A program made the translations under genes and the position numbers. Shown piece by piece: positions 9,949-18,574 of a stretch of DNA of 64,000 bases. Origin of the DNA: PGYR01 sp041675005 (GTDB lineage: Bacteria > Bacteroidota > Ignavibacteria > Kapaibacteriales > UBA2268); NCBI GenBank assembly GCA_041675005.1, contig JBAYUQ010000005.1, positions 1-64,000 of the forward strand, in the 5' to 3' direction. Position 1 is the stretch's first letter; the number at the start of each line of letters is the position of its first letter. A model generated the notes under the pieces. The model was given only the letters and a program-made list of their open reading frames with translations. It made no database searches and had not been told where the DNA came from.

Positions 9949-10225
9949 ACGCCTCATTAGAAGTCCAATTAAATTCTGTGATTCAGTGCACGATTCGTTG
10001 TATTGCCCTGATTGTCCTCCGCCGGCGGAGGTGGCTGACAACGAAGGAATAAGAATAGCCAAGTGTATTGCCGTTGGCTTTAGTCAACGGATTGCAGACA
10101 AACCCAAACCCACTTTGGACTTTAGTCCCATTACTATTGAACTCCTACGGAGTTCTCCTAGACTCTTCGGATGCTTTGCATCCTCTCAAGTGACGTGGTT
10201 AGTTATGACATCTCCGCATAGCACA
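9949..10225. repeat. Dispersed hairpin-array repeat, copy at 10 kb
   Basis: Non-coding tract made of consecutive small hairpins: a 16-bp perfect palindrome CCTCCGCCGGCGGAGG (10016-10031); CCGTTGGC-TTTA-GTCAACGG (10071-10090); GGAC-TTTA-GTCC (10117-10128); GAACTCC-TAC-GGAGTTC (10139-10155); GGATGC-TTT-GCATCC (10169-10183). Bases 10061-10205 match 59020-59160 in inverted orientation. The 96-codon open frame across it is a by-product of the repeat. Confidence 0.85.
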
Positions 10226-10312
10226 TCACTTCTTCTTGCGTTTGTCCTTGATAAAGGCATAGAGAAAGCCGACTAGCAGACCAAATACTATCCATACTAT
10301 TAACTCTTCCAT
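10226..10312 (-). CDS. Possible 28-aa single-span membrane protein
   Basis: A short open frame with a classic micro-membrane-protein layout: an acidic start (MEEL), a hydrophobic span of about 17 residues (IVWIVFGLLVGFLYAFI) and a basic tail (KDKRKKK), then TGA. It lies just outside the hairpin repeat and diverges from the EamA permease gene, whose ATG is 14 bp away. The ribosome-binding site is weak (aagaaaag). The charge asymmetry and clean ends argue for a real gene; there is no family evidence. Confidence 0.4.
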   Translation of the reverse strand: MEELIVWIVFGLLVGFLYAFIKDKRKKK

Positions 10313-10325
10313 TGCTTTTCTTATT

Positions 10326-11339
10326 ATGTATTTGTTATCAATTGATAAATTTACTCAAAGTTTATCAAAAAGATTGCATAAATTAAATTTTATCTCTGGC
10401 TGGACTCACAATATTTTTAGCAAATTAGACAATACTACCAAAGGAATCTTATTCGCAGCTACTACGGCTTTGTTTTGGGGCTTCCTCGGTATCTTCTTGA
10501 AAATAGCTCTCAAAGAGCTGGACTCTATGACTATTATCTGGATGCGATTCGTGGTTGCATTCTCGTTTTTGTCTATTTGGCTTGCTTTCAAAAGGCCATC
10601 TGAATTTAAAATATATCGAAAAATGCCACCGCTACTAATTGTTGCCGGGCTTTCACTTGGGTTCAATTATATTGGCTATATGAGAGGCGTAGAGCATGCT
10701 GGTCCGGCTACCGCTCAGATATTGATACAGACGGCTCAGGTAATGCTTGTTCTGGTGGGTATATTTGTATTCAAAGAGCGATTGAACAAACAGCAAATGT
10801 TAGGATTGGGTATTGTTACAGTTGGTTTTCTATTATTCTATAGCGAGAGTATAGCGGGTATTTCTACCAATCTAGAGACTTATGATCTAGGTGTTGCCTA
10901 TACTTTATTTGGTGCTGCTATATGGGTAGTTTATGCAGCAATTCAGAAGAAATTAGTTGCTACTCACTCTGCTCAACAACTGAATATGATTATATACCTT
11001 ATTCCTGTTATGATGTTTGTATGGTTTGCTGATTTCCAAGCACTAGCTGGTTTATCGTTTGAGATGTGGATTTTAGTTATATTCTTAGGGCTGAATACAC
11101 TTATTGCTTACGGTAGTTTGGGCGAGGCATTCAAGTATCTGCAGGCATCTAAGGTAAGTATTATCATCACCCTCAATCCTATTATCACAATAACTACTCT
11201 CACAGTTATGGCTTATCTCGAAGTTACGATAATCGAAACAACTATTATTAGCATACTTGGCTTTGTTGGTGCTGTTCTAGTTGTGTTCGGAGCTATATTG
11301 GCTGTTATCAAAAAGAAGCAGCCGAAAGTAAAGGTCTAA
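10326..11339 (+). CDS. EamA/DMT-family permease
   Basis: An inner-membrane carrier with ten predicted spans and two EamA repeats: about residues 45-175 (starting GILFAATTALFWGFLGIFLK) and about 195-325. The mid-protein FVFKERLNKQQMLGLGIVTVGF loop is typical of drug/metabolite transporters. The length of 337 aa includes about 35 soluble N-terminal residues, so a later start is possible, but no other ATG lies well before the first span. Substrate unknown: amino acids, nucleotides and other metabolites are all transported in this superfamily. Confidence 0.88.
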   Translation: MYLLSIDKFTQSLSKRLHKLNFISGWTHNIFSKLDNTTKGILFAATTALFWGFLGIFLKIALKELDSMTIIWMRFVVAFSFLSIWLAFKRPSEFKIYRKMPPLLIVAGLSLGFNYIGYMRGVEHAGPATAQILIQTAQVMLVLVGIFVFKERLNKQQMLGLGIVTVGFLLFYSESIAGISTNLETYDLGVAYTLFGAAIWVVYAAIQKKLVATHSAQQLNMIIYLIPVMMFVWFADFQALAGLSFEMWILVIFLGLNTLIAYGSLGEAFKYLQASKVSIIITLNPIITITTLTVMAYLEVTIIETTIISILGFVGAVLVVFGAILAVIKKKQPKVKV

Positions 11340-11609
11340 GCTTCCGAATTCCCATTTATTATTTGTTATAAGTAAATATAAATCATATACTAAGTTTTTA
11401 TTGCGTATATTACTTTCTCAAATATGCCTTTAGAACATTATAAAAGAAAAATTTAGAAAAACTCATATCTAAAAAATCCGATTTATCTTCAATATCGTAT
11501 ATGTAATATGCTAAGTAAGAAAGGCTTTATTCTTACTCAGATATCAAAATAGAACTCAGCAAATAAAAAATATAAGACTATAATTATTTCTAATAAAATC
11601 GGAGGTGCT
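11340..11609. other. Intergenic region ahead of the OmpA/TSP3 gene
   Basis: AT-rich leader. A hairpin GTAAGAA/TTCTTAC lies at 11515-11536. A strong ribosome-binding site GGAGG (11601-11605) is ideally spaced from the OmpA gene ATG. No coding region was seen. Confidence 0.5.
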
Positions 11610-13811
11610 ATGAAGCCCTTTATTCGTGTTTTGATTCTGTCGATTCTGACACTCACATTATCAACTAACAATGCTACTTCACAAAGTGAAGGCGGTCGTA
11701 TGGCATTTGGTATCAATGGTGGAGCTGTTAAGTATTGGGGTGAATTTACTGACAACCAACTATGGTTTGGTGGCGATGCATTTCTAAGGTACAATATCTT
11801 TTCCCAACTTTCTATACAAGCAACAGTTGGTATATCTAATATCAGATATAAAACCGATGCAACAGCAATTGGCATGTATCCGGATTACTTCGGACAAGAT
11901 GCGAAACAAGGTGATATGTACCCAAATACAGGTATAGCAATTCAAGATAAGAACTCAGTTCGTGTCAATACTTATGAGATGTATTTGACTTACAACTTCT
12001 TTGCTTATGAGAAATTCGTACCTTATCTATTCGGTGGTGTCGGACTAATGAATTTCGAACCACGCTCAGGAAATACTGGTTTTGCAGGCCCTTTGCCTAA
12101 TAACCTTAACAGTGTATATGACAAAAATCAAGTGGTATTCCCAGTTGGGTTCGGTTATGAAATGTATTTATCTGACAATCTAGTGTTCAACGGTCGTGCT
12201 ACTTTCCGATTCACTGGAACAGATTACCTTGACGATGTGAGCACTGTAGAAGATGCTAATGCCGGTGATGCAAATGATGCATTCATGACGTTTGGTGTAG
12301 GTTTCTCTTACTACATATTAGGCGACGCTGACTATGATAAAGATGGTCTGACAAATAGTAAAGAAAAAGAACTAGGCACTGACCCCAATATTCCTGATAC
12401 AGACGGTGACGGCCTTTTAGATGGTGAAGAATACCTAACTCACCATACTAATCCTCTGAAACAAGATACAGATGAAGATGGTCTAGATGATTTCAAAGAA
12501 GTAATGGAAACTAAAACTGATCCAACTAAAGCAGATGGCGATTCTGATGGTCTGACTGACGGACAAGAAATAGCACGTAAAACTGACCCGAACAACCCTG
12601 ATTCGGATGGTGATGGCTTACTAGACGGCGAAGAAGTTAACAAGTACGAGACTAATCCACTTACTTCTGACACTGACGGTGACGGACTTTCTGATGGCGA
12701 CGAAGTTCAAACTTATGGTTCTAGTCCAAAAATCAAAGATTCGGACAAAGATGGATTAGAAGATGGTGACGAAGTAAATAAATATAAAACTAATCCTGCA
12801 CAAGCTGACAGTGACCAAGACGGTCTTAATGACGGATTGGAAGTATCTACACATAAAACTGACCCGACTAAGCCCGATACAGATGGTGATGGTCTATTAG
12901 ACGGTGACGAAGTGAACACTCATTCATCAAATCCAACTAAAATGGATACAGATGGTGATGGTCTAACTGATGGCGACGAAGTGAAAAAATACAAAACTAA
13001 CCCAGTTAGTGATGATTCAGATAAAGATGGCCTGAAAGATGGTGACGAAGTAAACAAATACAAAACTGACCCATCTAACAAAGATAGCGATTCAGATGGC
13101 TTGACTGATGGTGATGAAGTGCTAAAACACAAAACTAATCCATTAGAAAAAGACACAGATGGTGACGGTCTAGCTGACGGCGAAGAAGTCAACAAATATC
13201 AAACTAATCCGAACAAAGCAGATACTGATGGCGATACTCTATCAGACGGAGTAGAGGTAAACAAGACTAACACTGACCCGAACAACCCAGATACTGATGG
13301 TGATACTGTGAACGACGCGGATGATGATTGCCCATTAGTGAAAGGTAAGCCAAGCACTGAAGAAGGCGAAAACGGTTGCCCACAAGCACCAAAAATCGGT
13401 ACTAAAGTTGACTTCCCAGACATACTATTCATAGTAGATACTGACAAGTTCAACTACGATTACCCTGGTACTTCGCGTAACTTAGCTACTCTACTGAGCT
13501 ACGTACAACAATGCGAAGGATTAGAAATACTAATCGGTGGACACGCTTCTGCGGAAGGTGCTGATGATTACAATCAGAAGCTATCAGAGAAAAGAGCTAA
13601 GAAAGTAAAAGAATGGTTGATAGAGCAAGGTGTAAAACCAACTGCAATATCTGGCTTCCTTGGCTACGGCGAAAGAGAACCTAAGGTGAAAGAACCAACT
13701 GGTGCTGCTCTGAAGAAAATGCCTGCTGACGAGTTAGAAGCTATTAGAAAACAAAACAGACGTATATCTGTGGAAGTAACTAAGACTTGTCAAGAAGGTG
13801 CAAAGAAATAA
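11610..13811 (+). CDS. OmpA-family outer membrane protein with thrombospondin type-3 repeat stalk
   Basis: A 733-aa envelope protein in three parts. A signal peptide (residues 1-24) is followed by an N-terminal beta-barrel-like domain to about residue 235. Next comes a stalk of about 15 calcium-binding TSP3 units (DxDxDGLxDGDE, period 23 aa) to about residue 575. The C-terminal OmpA domain binds peptidoglycan (IGGHASAEGADDYNQKLSEK, then QNRRISVEV). The barrel sits in the outer membrane, the acidic stalk should bind Ca2+, and the last domain grips the wall. The strong GGAGG site and a good terminator suggest high expression from a single-gene unit. Confidence 0.93.
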   Translation: MKPFIRVLILSILTLTLSTNNATSQSEGGRMAFGINGGAVKYWGEFTDNQLWFGGDAFLRYNIFSQLSIQATVGISNIRYKTDATAIGMYPDYFGQDAKQGDMYPNTGIAIQDKNSVRVNTYEMYLTYNFFAYEKFVPYLFGGVGLMNFEPRSGNTGFAGPLPNNLNSVYDKNQVVFPVGFGYEMYLSDNLVFNGRATFRFTGTDYLDDVSTVEDANAGDANDAFMTFGVGFSYYILGDADYDKDGLTNSKEKELGTDPNIPDTDGDGLLDGEEYLTHHTNPLKQDTDEDGLDDFKEVMETKTDPTKADGDSDGLTDGQEIARKTDPNNPDSDGDGLLDGEEVNKYETNPLTSDTDGDGLSDGDEVQTYGSSPKIKDSDKDGLEDGDEVNKYKTNPAQADSDQDGLNDGLEVSTHKTDPTKPDTDGDGLLDGDEVNTHSSNPTKMDTDGDGLTDGDEVKKYKTNPVSDDSDKDGLKDGDEVNKYKTDPSNKDSDSDGLTDGDEVLKHKTNPLEKDTDGDGLADGEEVNKYQTNPNKADTDGDTLSDGVEVNKTNTDPNNPDTDGDTVNDADDDCPLVKGKPSTEEGENGCPQAPKIGTKVDFPDILFIVDTDKFNYDYPGTSRNLATLLSYVQQCEGLEILIGGHASAEGADDYNQKLSEKRAKKVKEWLIEQGVKPTAISGFLGYGEREPKVKEPTGAALKKMPADELEAIRKQNRRISVEVTKTCQEGAKK
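12324..13330 (+). repeat. Tandem 69-bp coding repeats (TSP3 units)
   Basis: About 15 in-frame units of 69 bp encode the calcium-binding stalk. Core residues DxDxDGL and DGDEV are fixed while the linker residues (NKYKTNP, STHKTDP, NTHSSNP) vary. The array also opens long spurious frames on the opposite strand. Confidence 0.85.
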
Positions 13812-13840
13812 AATATAGTCTTATTCTATTTCAATTTGCG

Positions 13841-13872
13841 AATGGCTGCCTGTGAGGGCAGCCATTTTTTTT
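13841..13872 (+). terminator. Rho-independent terminator of the OmpA/TSP3 gene
   Basis: A 10-bp perfect stem AATGGCTGCC/GGCAGCCATT with a six-base loop is followed by a run of eight Ts. It works on the plus strand only. The stem resembles the CGGCTGCC hairpin in the repeat cluster at 16708-16729. Confidence 0.9.
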
Positions 13873-13884
13873 GTGGGTTGTAAA

Positions 13885-15291
13885 TTACTCTGCAATCTTT
13901 TCGCGGGTGAGGAGTTGAATTTCCGCCTCCTTATTTGATGATGAAATAAAAGTTGTATCTATATTGTTGACATTATTTATTATGTTATCTAATGTAGAAT
14001 ATACCTGCTCGTTGCCCTTATATTTCAATCTTTGGTCTAACATATAGGTTAACTTCCCTAAGTCTGATTTAGCGTTATTAGTACCTTCTAAGTTATGGTT
14101 ATTTGTATTCCTAATTAATTCGATGAACTTATTGACAAGGTTGTATTTTCTAATAGCGTAGATAGTAATTGCAATAAAAGAAATTAGAAATAGAATAATA
14201 AATAACAATCCGTAGAATCCAATATTAGCATAGTAAATTTCTTTCTGAAGATTATTGATTAATACTTCTGACTCCTGATTTATCCTCATCTCATTGCCGT
14301 ATTCTTGAGCTATACGGTTAGTATTAGCAACTAAAAGCTGATTCTCTATTGTCAACAATTCTGGATTTACTATACCTTTTGATTCAGAAAGCTTCTTATA
14401 TTCTCTCAAAACAGAGAGAGCTCCAACATAATTTTTAAGTTTATTGAATCCGTCTATTGACTCCTTAATATAAGCAAATGATAATTCATTATTTGAGATA
14501 TTAAATAGGCTTAATTTGAAAAGAGCATCTGAAATATAGTACTGAGCATCTCTATTCGTTGCCTTCTCATAATAGTCAAGTATATTATTATCTGTAGGTT
14601 CAGCACCTTGATACAAATATGTAAGTTCTAAGTTTGTTAACCATTTTAAACTTTCTAATTGATTTTGGTCATTTGTGTTAATCGCATTTTTAGAGTATTT
14701 AATTGCTTTTTCGAAATCACCATAATCTTGATATAAGACTGCAAGATTATTGTAAAGCTTGGACTTCCCAAGCTCGTCAACTGTGTATGATAATTCTTTT
14801 GCTAATAGATAATATTTTTTTGTACTATCTTTAAAATTCAAATCATTATATGTAACGCCCAAATTCAAATAATTGTAATACAACAGATTTTTTTTACCTA
14901 GCTTTTTATTCAGAATTATAGCATTATTTAAAAAGAAAATCGACTTATGAGGTAATCCAATCTTGTTATAAATAATCCCTAAGTCATTTAATGATAAGTT
15001 TAAATTCTCCTCAATTCTTAAGGATTTTTTTAAGTTATAAGAGATTAATTGATATTTAAAAGCAGAATCAATTTCATCTAATTCTAAATAACTTCGACCT
15101 ACCCCATAATAATATTTTATAATATCCTCGTCTGAACTTCCATTGAGTATAACTCCTTCACAGCTTTTCAATTGAGTTATTGCAGAATTATAATCCTTAT
15201 TCTGGAATGATACAAACGCTTTATCAATATATTCATTAGCATCTAATGAAGTTATCGATAATATAAATATTAGAATAAATATCTTTTTCAT
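13885..15291 (-). CDS. TPR-repeat membrane protein, probable sensor partner of the upstream HTH gene
   Basis: A 468-aa protein: signal sequence MKKIFILIFILSITSLDA, about eight tetratricopeptide-like repeats in the exported part (residues about 20-300), one membrane span at about 355-380 (GLLFIILFLISFIAITIYAI), and a cytosolic tail of about 90 residues. Bacteroidota often carry sensors built as signal peptide, TPR, span, coiled coil and LuxR-type HTH in one chain. This protein has that plan but no terminal HTH. Its ATG overlaps the stop of the HTH gene by 4 bp (ATGA), so the two are translationally coupled. A sensor role is inference. Confidence 0.8.
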   Translation of the reverse strand: MKKIFILIFILSITSLDANEYIDKAFVSFQNKDYNSAITQLKSCEGVILNGSSDEDIIKYYYGVGRSYLELDEIDSAFKYQLISYNLKKSLRIEENLNLSLNDLGIIYNKIGLPHKSIFFLNNAIILNKKLGKKNLLYYNYLNLGVTYNDLNFKDSTKKYYLLAKELSYTVDELGKSKLYNNLAVLYQDYGDFEKAIKYSKNAINTNDQNQLESLKWLTNLELTYLYQGAEPTDNNILDYYEKATNRDAQYYISDALFKLSLFNISNNELSFAYIKESIDGFNKLKNYVGALSVLREYKKLSESKGIVNPELLTIENQLLVANTNRIAQEYGNEMRINQESEVLINNLQKEIYYANIGFYGLLFIILFLISFIAITIYAIRKYNLVNKFIELIRNTNNHNLEGTNNAKSDLGKLTYMLDQRLKYKGNEQVYSTLDNIINNVNNIDTTFISSSNKEAEIQLLTREKIAE

Positions 15292-15824
15292 TGTTTACCT
15301 TTATACTGAGTTATATATCGATGTTTTAGTTTTTTACCGTTTCTGTTTTCTGCAAACATAAACCCACTTCCTGTTATTGCCCATTCATAGCTTAACCCAT
15401 TAGACTTTAGTTTCTTGATTGTACTATATGGTAATAGTTTTGAATTAGCTAATGAATCGCTAATCAATGAATATTCTAAGCTAGTTTCATTTTCGAAATC
15501 AATTGGAGAGATAAATGCTTTATTTATCCATTCGTTTATTCTTTCGTTCATCTCATCTATATTTAATTCATTTTCTAACGCTGGGTCAAATGTTTTAACT
15601 GCCTGATTATGCATATCACCAAAACCAGAATAGAGCCAATCCGAACTGAAGCCCATCTGTACTAATCGGCGACTTAGCTTTTGTAGATCGGCAACTCCGC
15701 TGAGATAATTGTTAATCATAGTAGGTGATATGCCGAATAATTCAGCAAATTTCACCTTGTCTAATGCGGTAGATAAGAAAATCTTTTTAAATCTCTTTAA
15801 CTCTTCTGAAGAATTACTTTCCAT
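15288..15824 (-). CDS. Repressor-like HTH protein (CI/XRE type)
   Basis: A 178-aa cytosolic protein. Residues about 20-75 form a phage-CI-like helix-turn-helix (FAELFGISPTMINNYLSG, ending in SDWLYSGFGDMH). A second, weaker copy occupies about 120-165 (LLPYSTIKKLKSNG, ending YEWAITGSGFMF), so it may contact DNA with two heads. It is the first gene of a two-gene unit with the TPR membrane protein. The upstream region holds two inverted copies of a 19-bp sequence, a candidate operator pair. Not obviously phage-derived: no other phage gene is nearby. Confidence 0.75.
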   Translation of the reverse strand: MESNSSEELKRFKKIFLSTALDKVKFAELFGISPTMINNYLSGVADLQKLSRRLVQMGFSSDWLYSGFGDMHNQAVKTFDPALENELNIDEMNERINEWINKAFISPIDFENETSLEYSLISDSLANSKLLPYSTIKKLKSNGLSYEWAITGSGFMFAENRNGKKLKHRYITQYKGKQ

Positions 15825-15856
15825 CTCAAATCAAAATTAAATGTAACAAGATTAGA

Positions 15857-16003
15857 AAACTGAAGTAGATATTCAACTTTTACAAAAAAAAAATAAAATG
15901 AATTCTTATTTTGATTAAATCTAATATTATTGGTTGATAAAATCTAACAAATGAGGGGAAATGATAAACTTTCATTGCAAGAACTGAATATTTACTTCAG
16001 TTT
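15857..16003. promoter_or_regulatory. Inverted 19-bp operator-like pair upstream of the HTH gene
   Basis: The sequence AAACTGAAGTAGATATTCA (15857-15875) returns as its reverse complement at 15985-16003 with one mismatch. The arms are 109 bp apart and lie between the divergent HTH gene and the lipoprotein gene at 16145. The remaining 320 bp between those genes hold no coding region. This layout suits binding by two dimers with looping, most simply autoregulation by the HTH protein. Confidence 0.55.
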
Positions 16004-16144
16004 ATGTATTTATGATTGATTATAATTGTAATACGAAGAACAATAGAATAACAGAAATTAAATCCAAGTTGTAACTTTTCTTCTGTTCAAGGTTCTATTT
16101 ATTTAGCATTTAAACATTTTTATAATTTTTTTTGAGGTTCTAGT

Positions 16145-16684
16145 ATGAAAAACATAATCATAGCACTAGCTATAATCGCATTTGTTGGGTGCAAAGAAGA
16201 ATCACCAACTGAAAACAAGTTGATAACACAACAGAAATACACAATAGCAGAACTTGAGAGTAATCCTGATTGGGTAGAAGTTACTGATATAGATACTTTA
16301 GAATTGCCTTGTATCTGGCTGGATGTTTTTGAGATGGGCGAAATTAGTAGAACGGCAGAAGAATATAAAGAACTTTATAAAGAATCTAAATCACTAGATA
16401 TGGGTTACGAAATGCCGTATTGCAATGAAGATACAGATTATATAGACTTGGATTTTTCAACAAGGAGTTTAATACTCTTTGAAGTAAGGTCAAATGGTGG
16501 TAGTCCATTGTTAGAACGTAGAATATTTAAAAATTCAAAATTAAATCAATATAGATATATTCTTGAAATAACTAAAAGATCAGGTACAAAAGAGAATTCT
16601 GGTTTTACAGAAGTTATTTCGATACCAAAAGTATCATCTGACTCGAACGTAATGTTTGATACATTAATGTACTATAAACAATAA
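16145..16684 (+). CDS. Lipoprotein of unknown function
   Basis: A 179-aa protein with a short lipoprotein signal (MKNIIIALAIIAFVGC, cleavage before Cys16). The mature part is acidic, without a recognised domain; the CIWLDVFEMGE and DLDFSTRSLILFEVRSNGG stretches suggest a small beta fold. It is transcribed away from the HTH/TPR pair, and the operator-like repeat at 15985-16003 lies 142 bp upstream, so common control is possible. Confidence 0.7.
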   Translation: MKNIIIALAIIAFVGCKEESPTENKLITQQKYTIAELESNPDWVEVTDIDTLELPCIWLDVFEMGEISRTAEEYKELYKESKSLDMGYEMPYCNEDTDYIDLDFSTRSLILFEVRSNGGSPLLERRIFKNSKLNQYRYILEITKRSGTKENSGFTEVISIPKVSSDSNVMFDTLMYYKQ

Positions 16685-16699
16685 CCCCAAACCACAAAA

Positions 16700-17035
16700 A
16701 TTACAATCGGCTGCCTGAGTGGGCGGCCGTACTTCGGCTTCGCTCAAGTGATAACCAGCCAGAAGCCCCCTGTTTTGTAAAACGTTAAAGGGGGTTTGGG
16801 GGATTTGAAGACGTATGCAATACGTCTCTACGATTCTTAGAACAAATAATCTTGAAAATTCCCCTCTTGATGGGTGGCCACGCCCTAGGCGTGGACGGGG
16901 TGGTAAATTATGGCTACTAATATTGAACTGCTCTGCAGTTCACCTAGACTCTTCACTCCACTTCGTTTCGTTCTGAGTGACGTGGAGACAAGGAATTATG
17001 GGAATTTGAGACGTATGCAATACGTCTCTACGAGT
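16700..17035. repeat. Dispersed hairpin-array repeat, cluster at 16.7-17.0 kb
   Basis: Several modules in a row without coding sequence: CGGCTGCC hairpin (16708-16729); GACGTAT/ATACGTC palindrome copies at 16808-16833 and 17008-17033; CCACGCC-CTA-GGCGTGG near 16878-16895; TGAACTGC-TCT-GCAGTTCA (16924-16942) followed by ACCTAGACTCTTC. It fills the space between a lipoprotein gene and the 3' end of murE. Confidence 0.85.
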
Positions 17036-17068
17036 TGTTTTAATACATAGAATAACGTTTCTAACAAT

Positions 17069-18526
17069 TCAATGCTCTACACTCAGCACCACTTCCTTAT
17101 CGTTGAAGTGTACTTTCTGTGTACCGATTATCTGATAGTCTTCGTGGCCTTTTCCTGCTATTAGAATTACGTCACCTGAGTTAGATATACGAACTGCTTC
17201 TTTTATTGCTTCGGCTCTATCCTTTATTATCAGATATCTACCGGGGTTTGTAAGTCCCTTTTCTATATCTGCGAATATCTTATCTCTTGCTTCTGTTCGG
17301 GGGTTATCGTCTGTGACAATTACCCTATCGGCATATTTCTCTGCAGCGGCAGCCATAAGTGGACGCTTGGTTTTGTCTCTATCTCCACCACATCCGAATA
17401 CTGTAATTAGTCTAGCATCATCTACTATCAACTCTTTGCACGCTTTACCTGCTTTCTCTAGTGCATCAGGAGTGTGTGCGTAATCGATGATAGCTATTGC
17501 ACCATTGCTTAGCGGTACTCGCTCCATTCTACCTGGGGCAGATGAGATATATGATAAATCTGTTATCAATGAACTTAACTCTACATTGCACAGCTTAGCC
17601 ACTGCTACTAGTGATAGTGATAGATTAACTATGTTGAATTGAGCTACCAAAGGTGAGTGGATTTTGTGATTAGTATCACCTTCTTCTATAACAAATGAAC
17701 TACCCGTATGGTCGAATTCCTCGTCCATTATTTGATAATCGGCAGCGGTATCCCAGCCAACTTTAGTGACTTTGGCTTCTGTATCGCTTATCATTTCTTT
17801 GAATCCAGCGTCATCTACGTTCACAACAGCGAAAGCTGTACTTTTCAGATTATCGAATAACAATTTTTTCGCTTCCGAATATGCCTCGAATGTTCTGTGA
17901 TAATCTAAATGATCGTGAGTTATATTAGTGAATATTGCTAGATCGAAGTCAATATAATCGGCTCTGTTTTGTTCCAAAGCGTGAGATGAAACTTCCATCA
18001 CAACATATCCGATTCCTTTTTCTACTACTTCACGAAGAACTTTATTCATACTAATCGGATCGGGGGTTGTATGAGTAGCATCTAGCTTTTCGTCACCTAT
18101 ATATATACCAGTAGTGCCAATTATAGCAGTCTTGTGTCCCAATTTACGAAGCAATTCACTTATAAGAAAAGTAACTGTAGTTTTACCATTAGTTCCTGTT
18201 ACTCCTACTATTCTCAATTCACTCGAAGGATTTCCGTAGTAGTTAGCACTTATTCTAGCTAAAGCTTTTCTTGCTTTATCGACTATTATGAAAGTAACAT
18301 TATCATAGCGGATATTTGGCGACTCTTCGCAGACTACCACTTTTGCTCCAAAGCTAACAGCAGACTCTATGTAATCGTGACCGTCCGATTCAATGCCCCT
18401 TACAGCGACGAACACGTCTCCGTCCTCTATTTTCCGACTATCGAACTGGATGTTATTAATTGTAATATCAATATTTCCAATCACTTCAGAATAATCAAGA
18501 TTGTCTATTAACTGTTTTAATTTCAT
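17069..18526 (-). CDS. murE: UDP-MurNAc-L-alanyl-D-glutamate-2,6-diaminopimelate ligase
   Basis: Adds meso-diaminopimelate to the peptidoglycan precursor in the cytosol, using ATP. The P-loop GVTGTNGKTT is at about residues 108-117, the THTTPDP and MEVSSHALEQNR segments follow, and DNPR near residue 410 is the signature of the DAP-adding rather than lysine-adding enzyme. The length of 485 aa is normal. It therefore predicts a DAP-type wall. The gene stands apart from other mur genes; 48 bp separate it from the upstream mechanosensitive channel gene on the same strand. Confidence 0.96.
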   Translation of the reverse strand: MKLKQLIDNLDYSEVIGNIDITINNIQFDSRKIEDGDVFVAVRGIESDGHDYIESAVSFGAKVVVCEESPNIRYDNVTFIIVDKARKALARISANYYGNPSSELRIVGVTGTNGKTTVTFLISELLRKLGHKTAIIGTTGIYIGDEKLDATHTTPDPISMNKVLREVVEKGIGYVVMEVSSHALEQNRADYIDFDLAIFTNITHDHLDYHRTFEAYSEAKKLLFDNLKSTAFAVVNVDDAGFKEMISDTEAKVTKVGWDTAADYQIMDEEFDHTGSSFVIEEGDTNHKIHSPLVAQFNIVNLSLSLVAVAKLCNVELSSLITDLSYISSAPGRMERVPLSNGAIAIIDYAHTPDALEKAGKACKELIVDDARLITVFGCGGDRDKTKRPLMAAAAEKYADRVIVTDDNPRTEARDKIFADIEKGLTNPGRYLIIKDRAEAIKEAVRISNSGDVILIAGKGHEDYQIIGTQKVHFNDKEVVLSVEH

Positions 18527-18574
18527 AATAATTCTCTTTTTTTTTTCATTTCATTGAAGACGAGTCAAACTAGC

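Noticed and set aside
9986..10276. 96-codon plus-strand open frame
   Set aside because: It runs through the hairpin-array repeat, and the same DNA recurs non-coding at 59 kb; no family resemblance.
12440..13453. Chain of minus-strand open frames rich in SSPS
   Set aside because: They mirror the tandem TSP3 repeats of the plus-strand OmpA gene.
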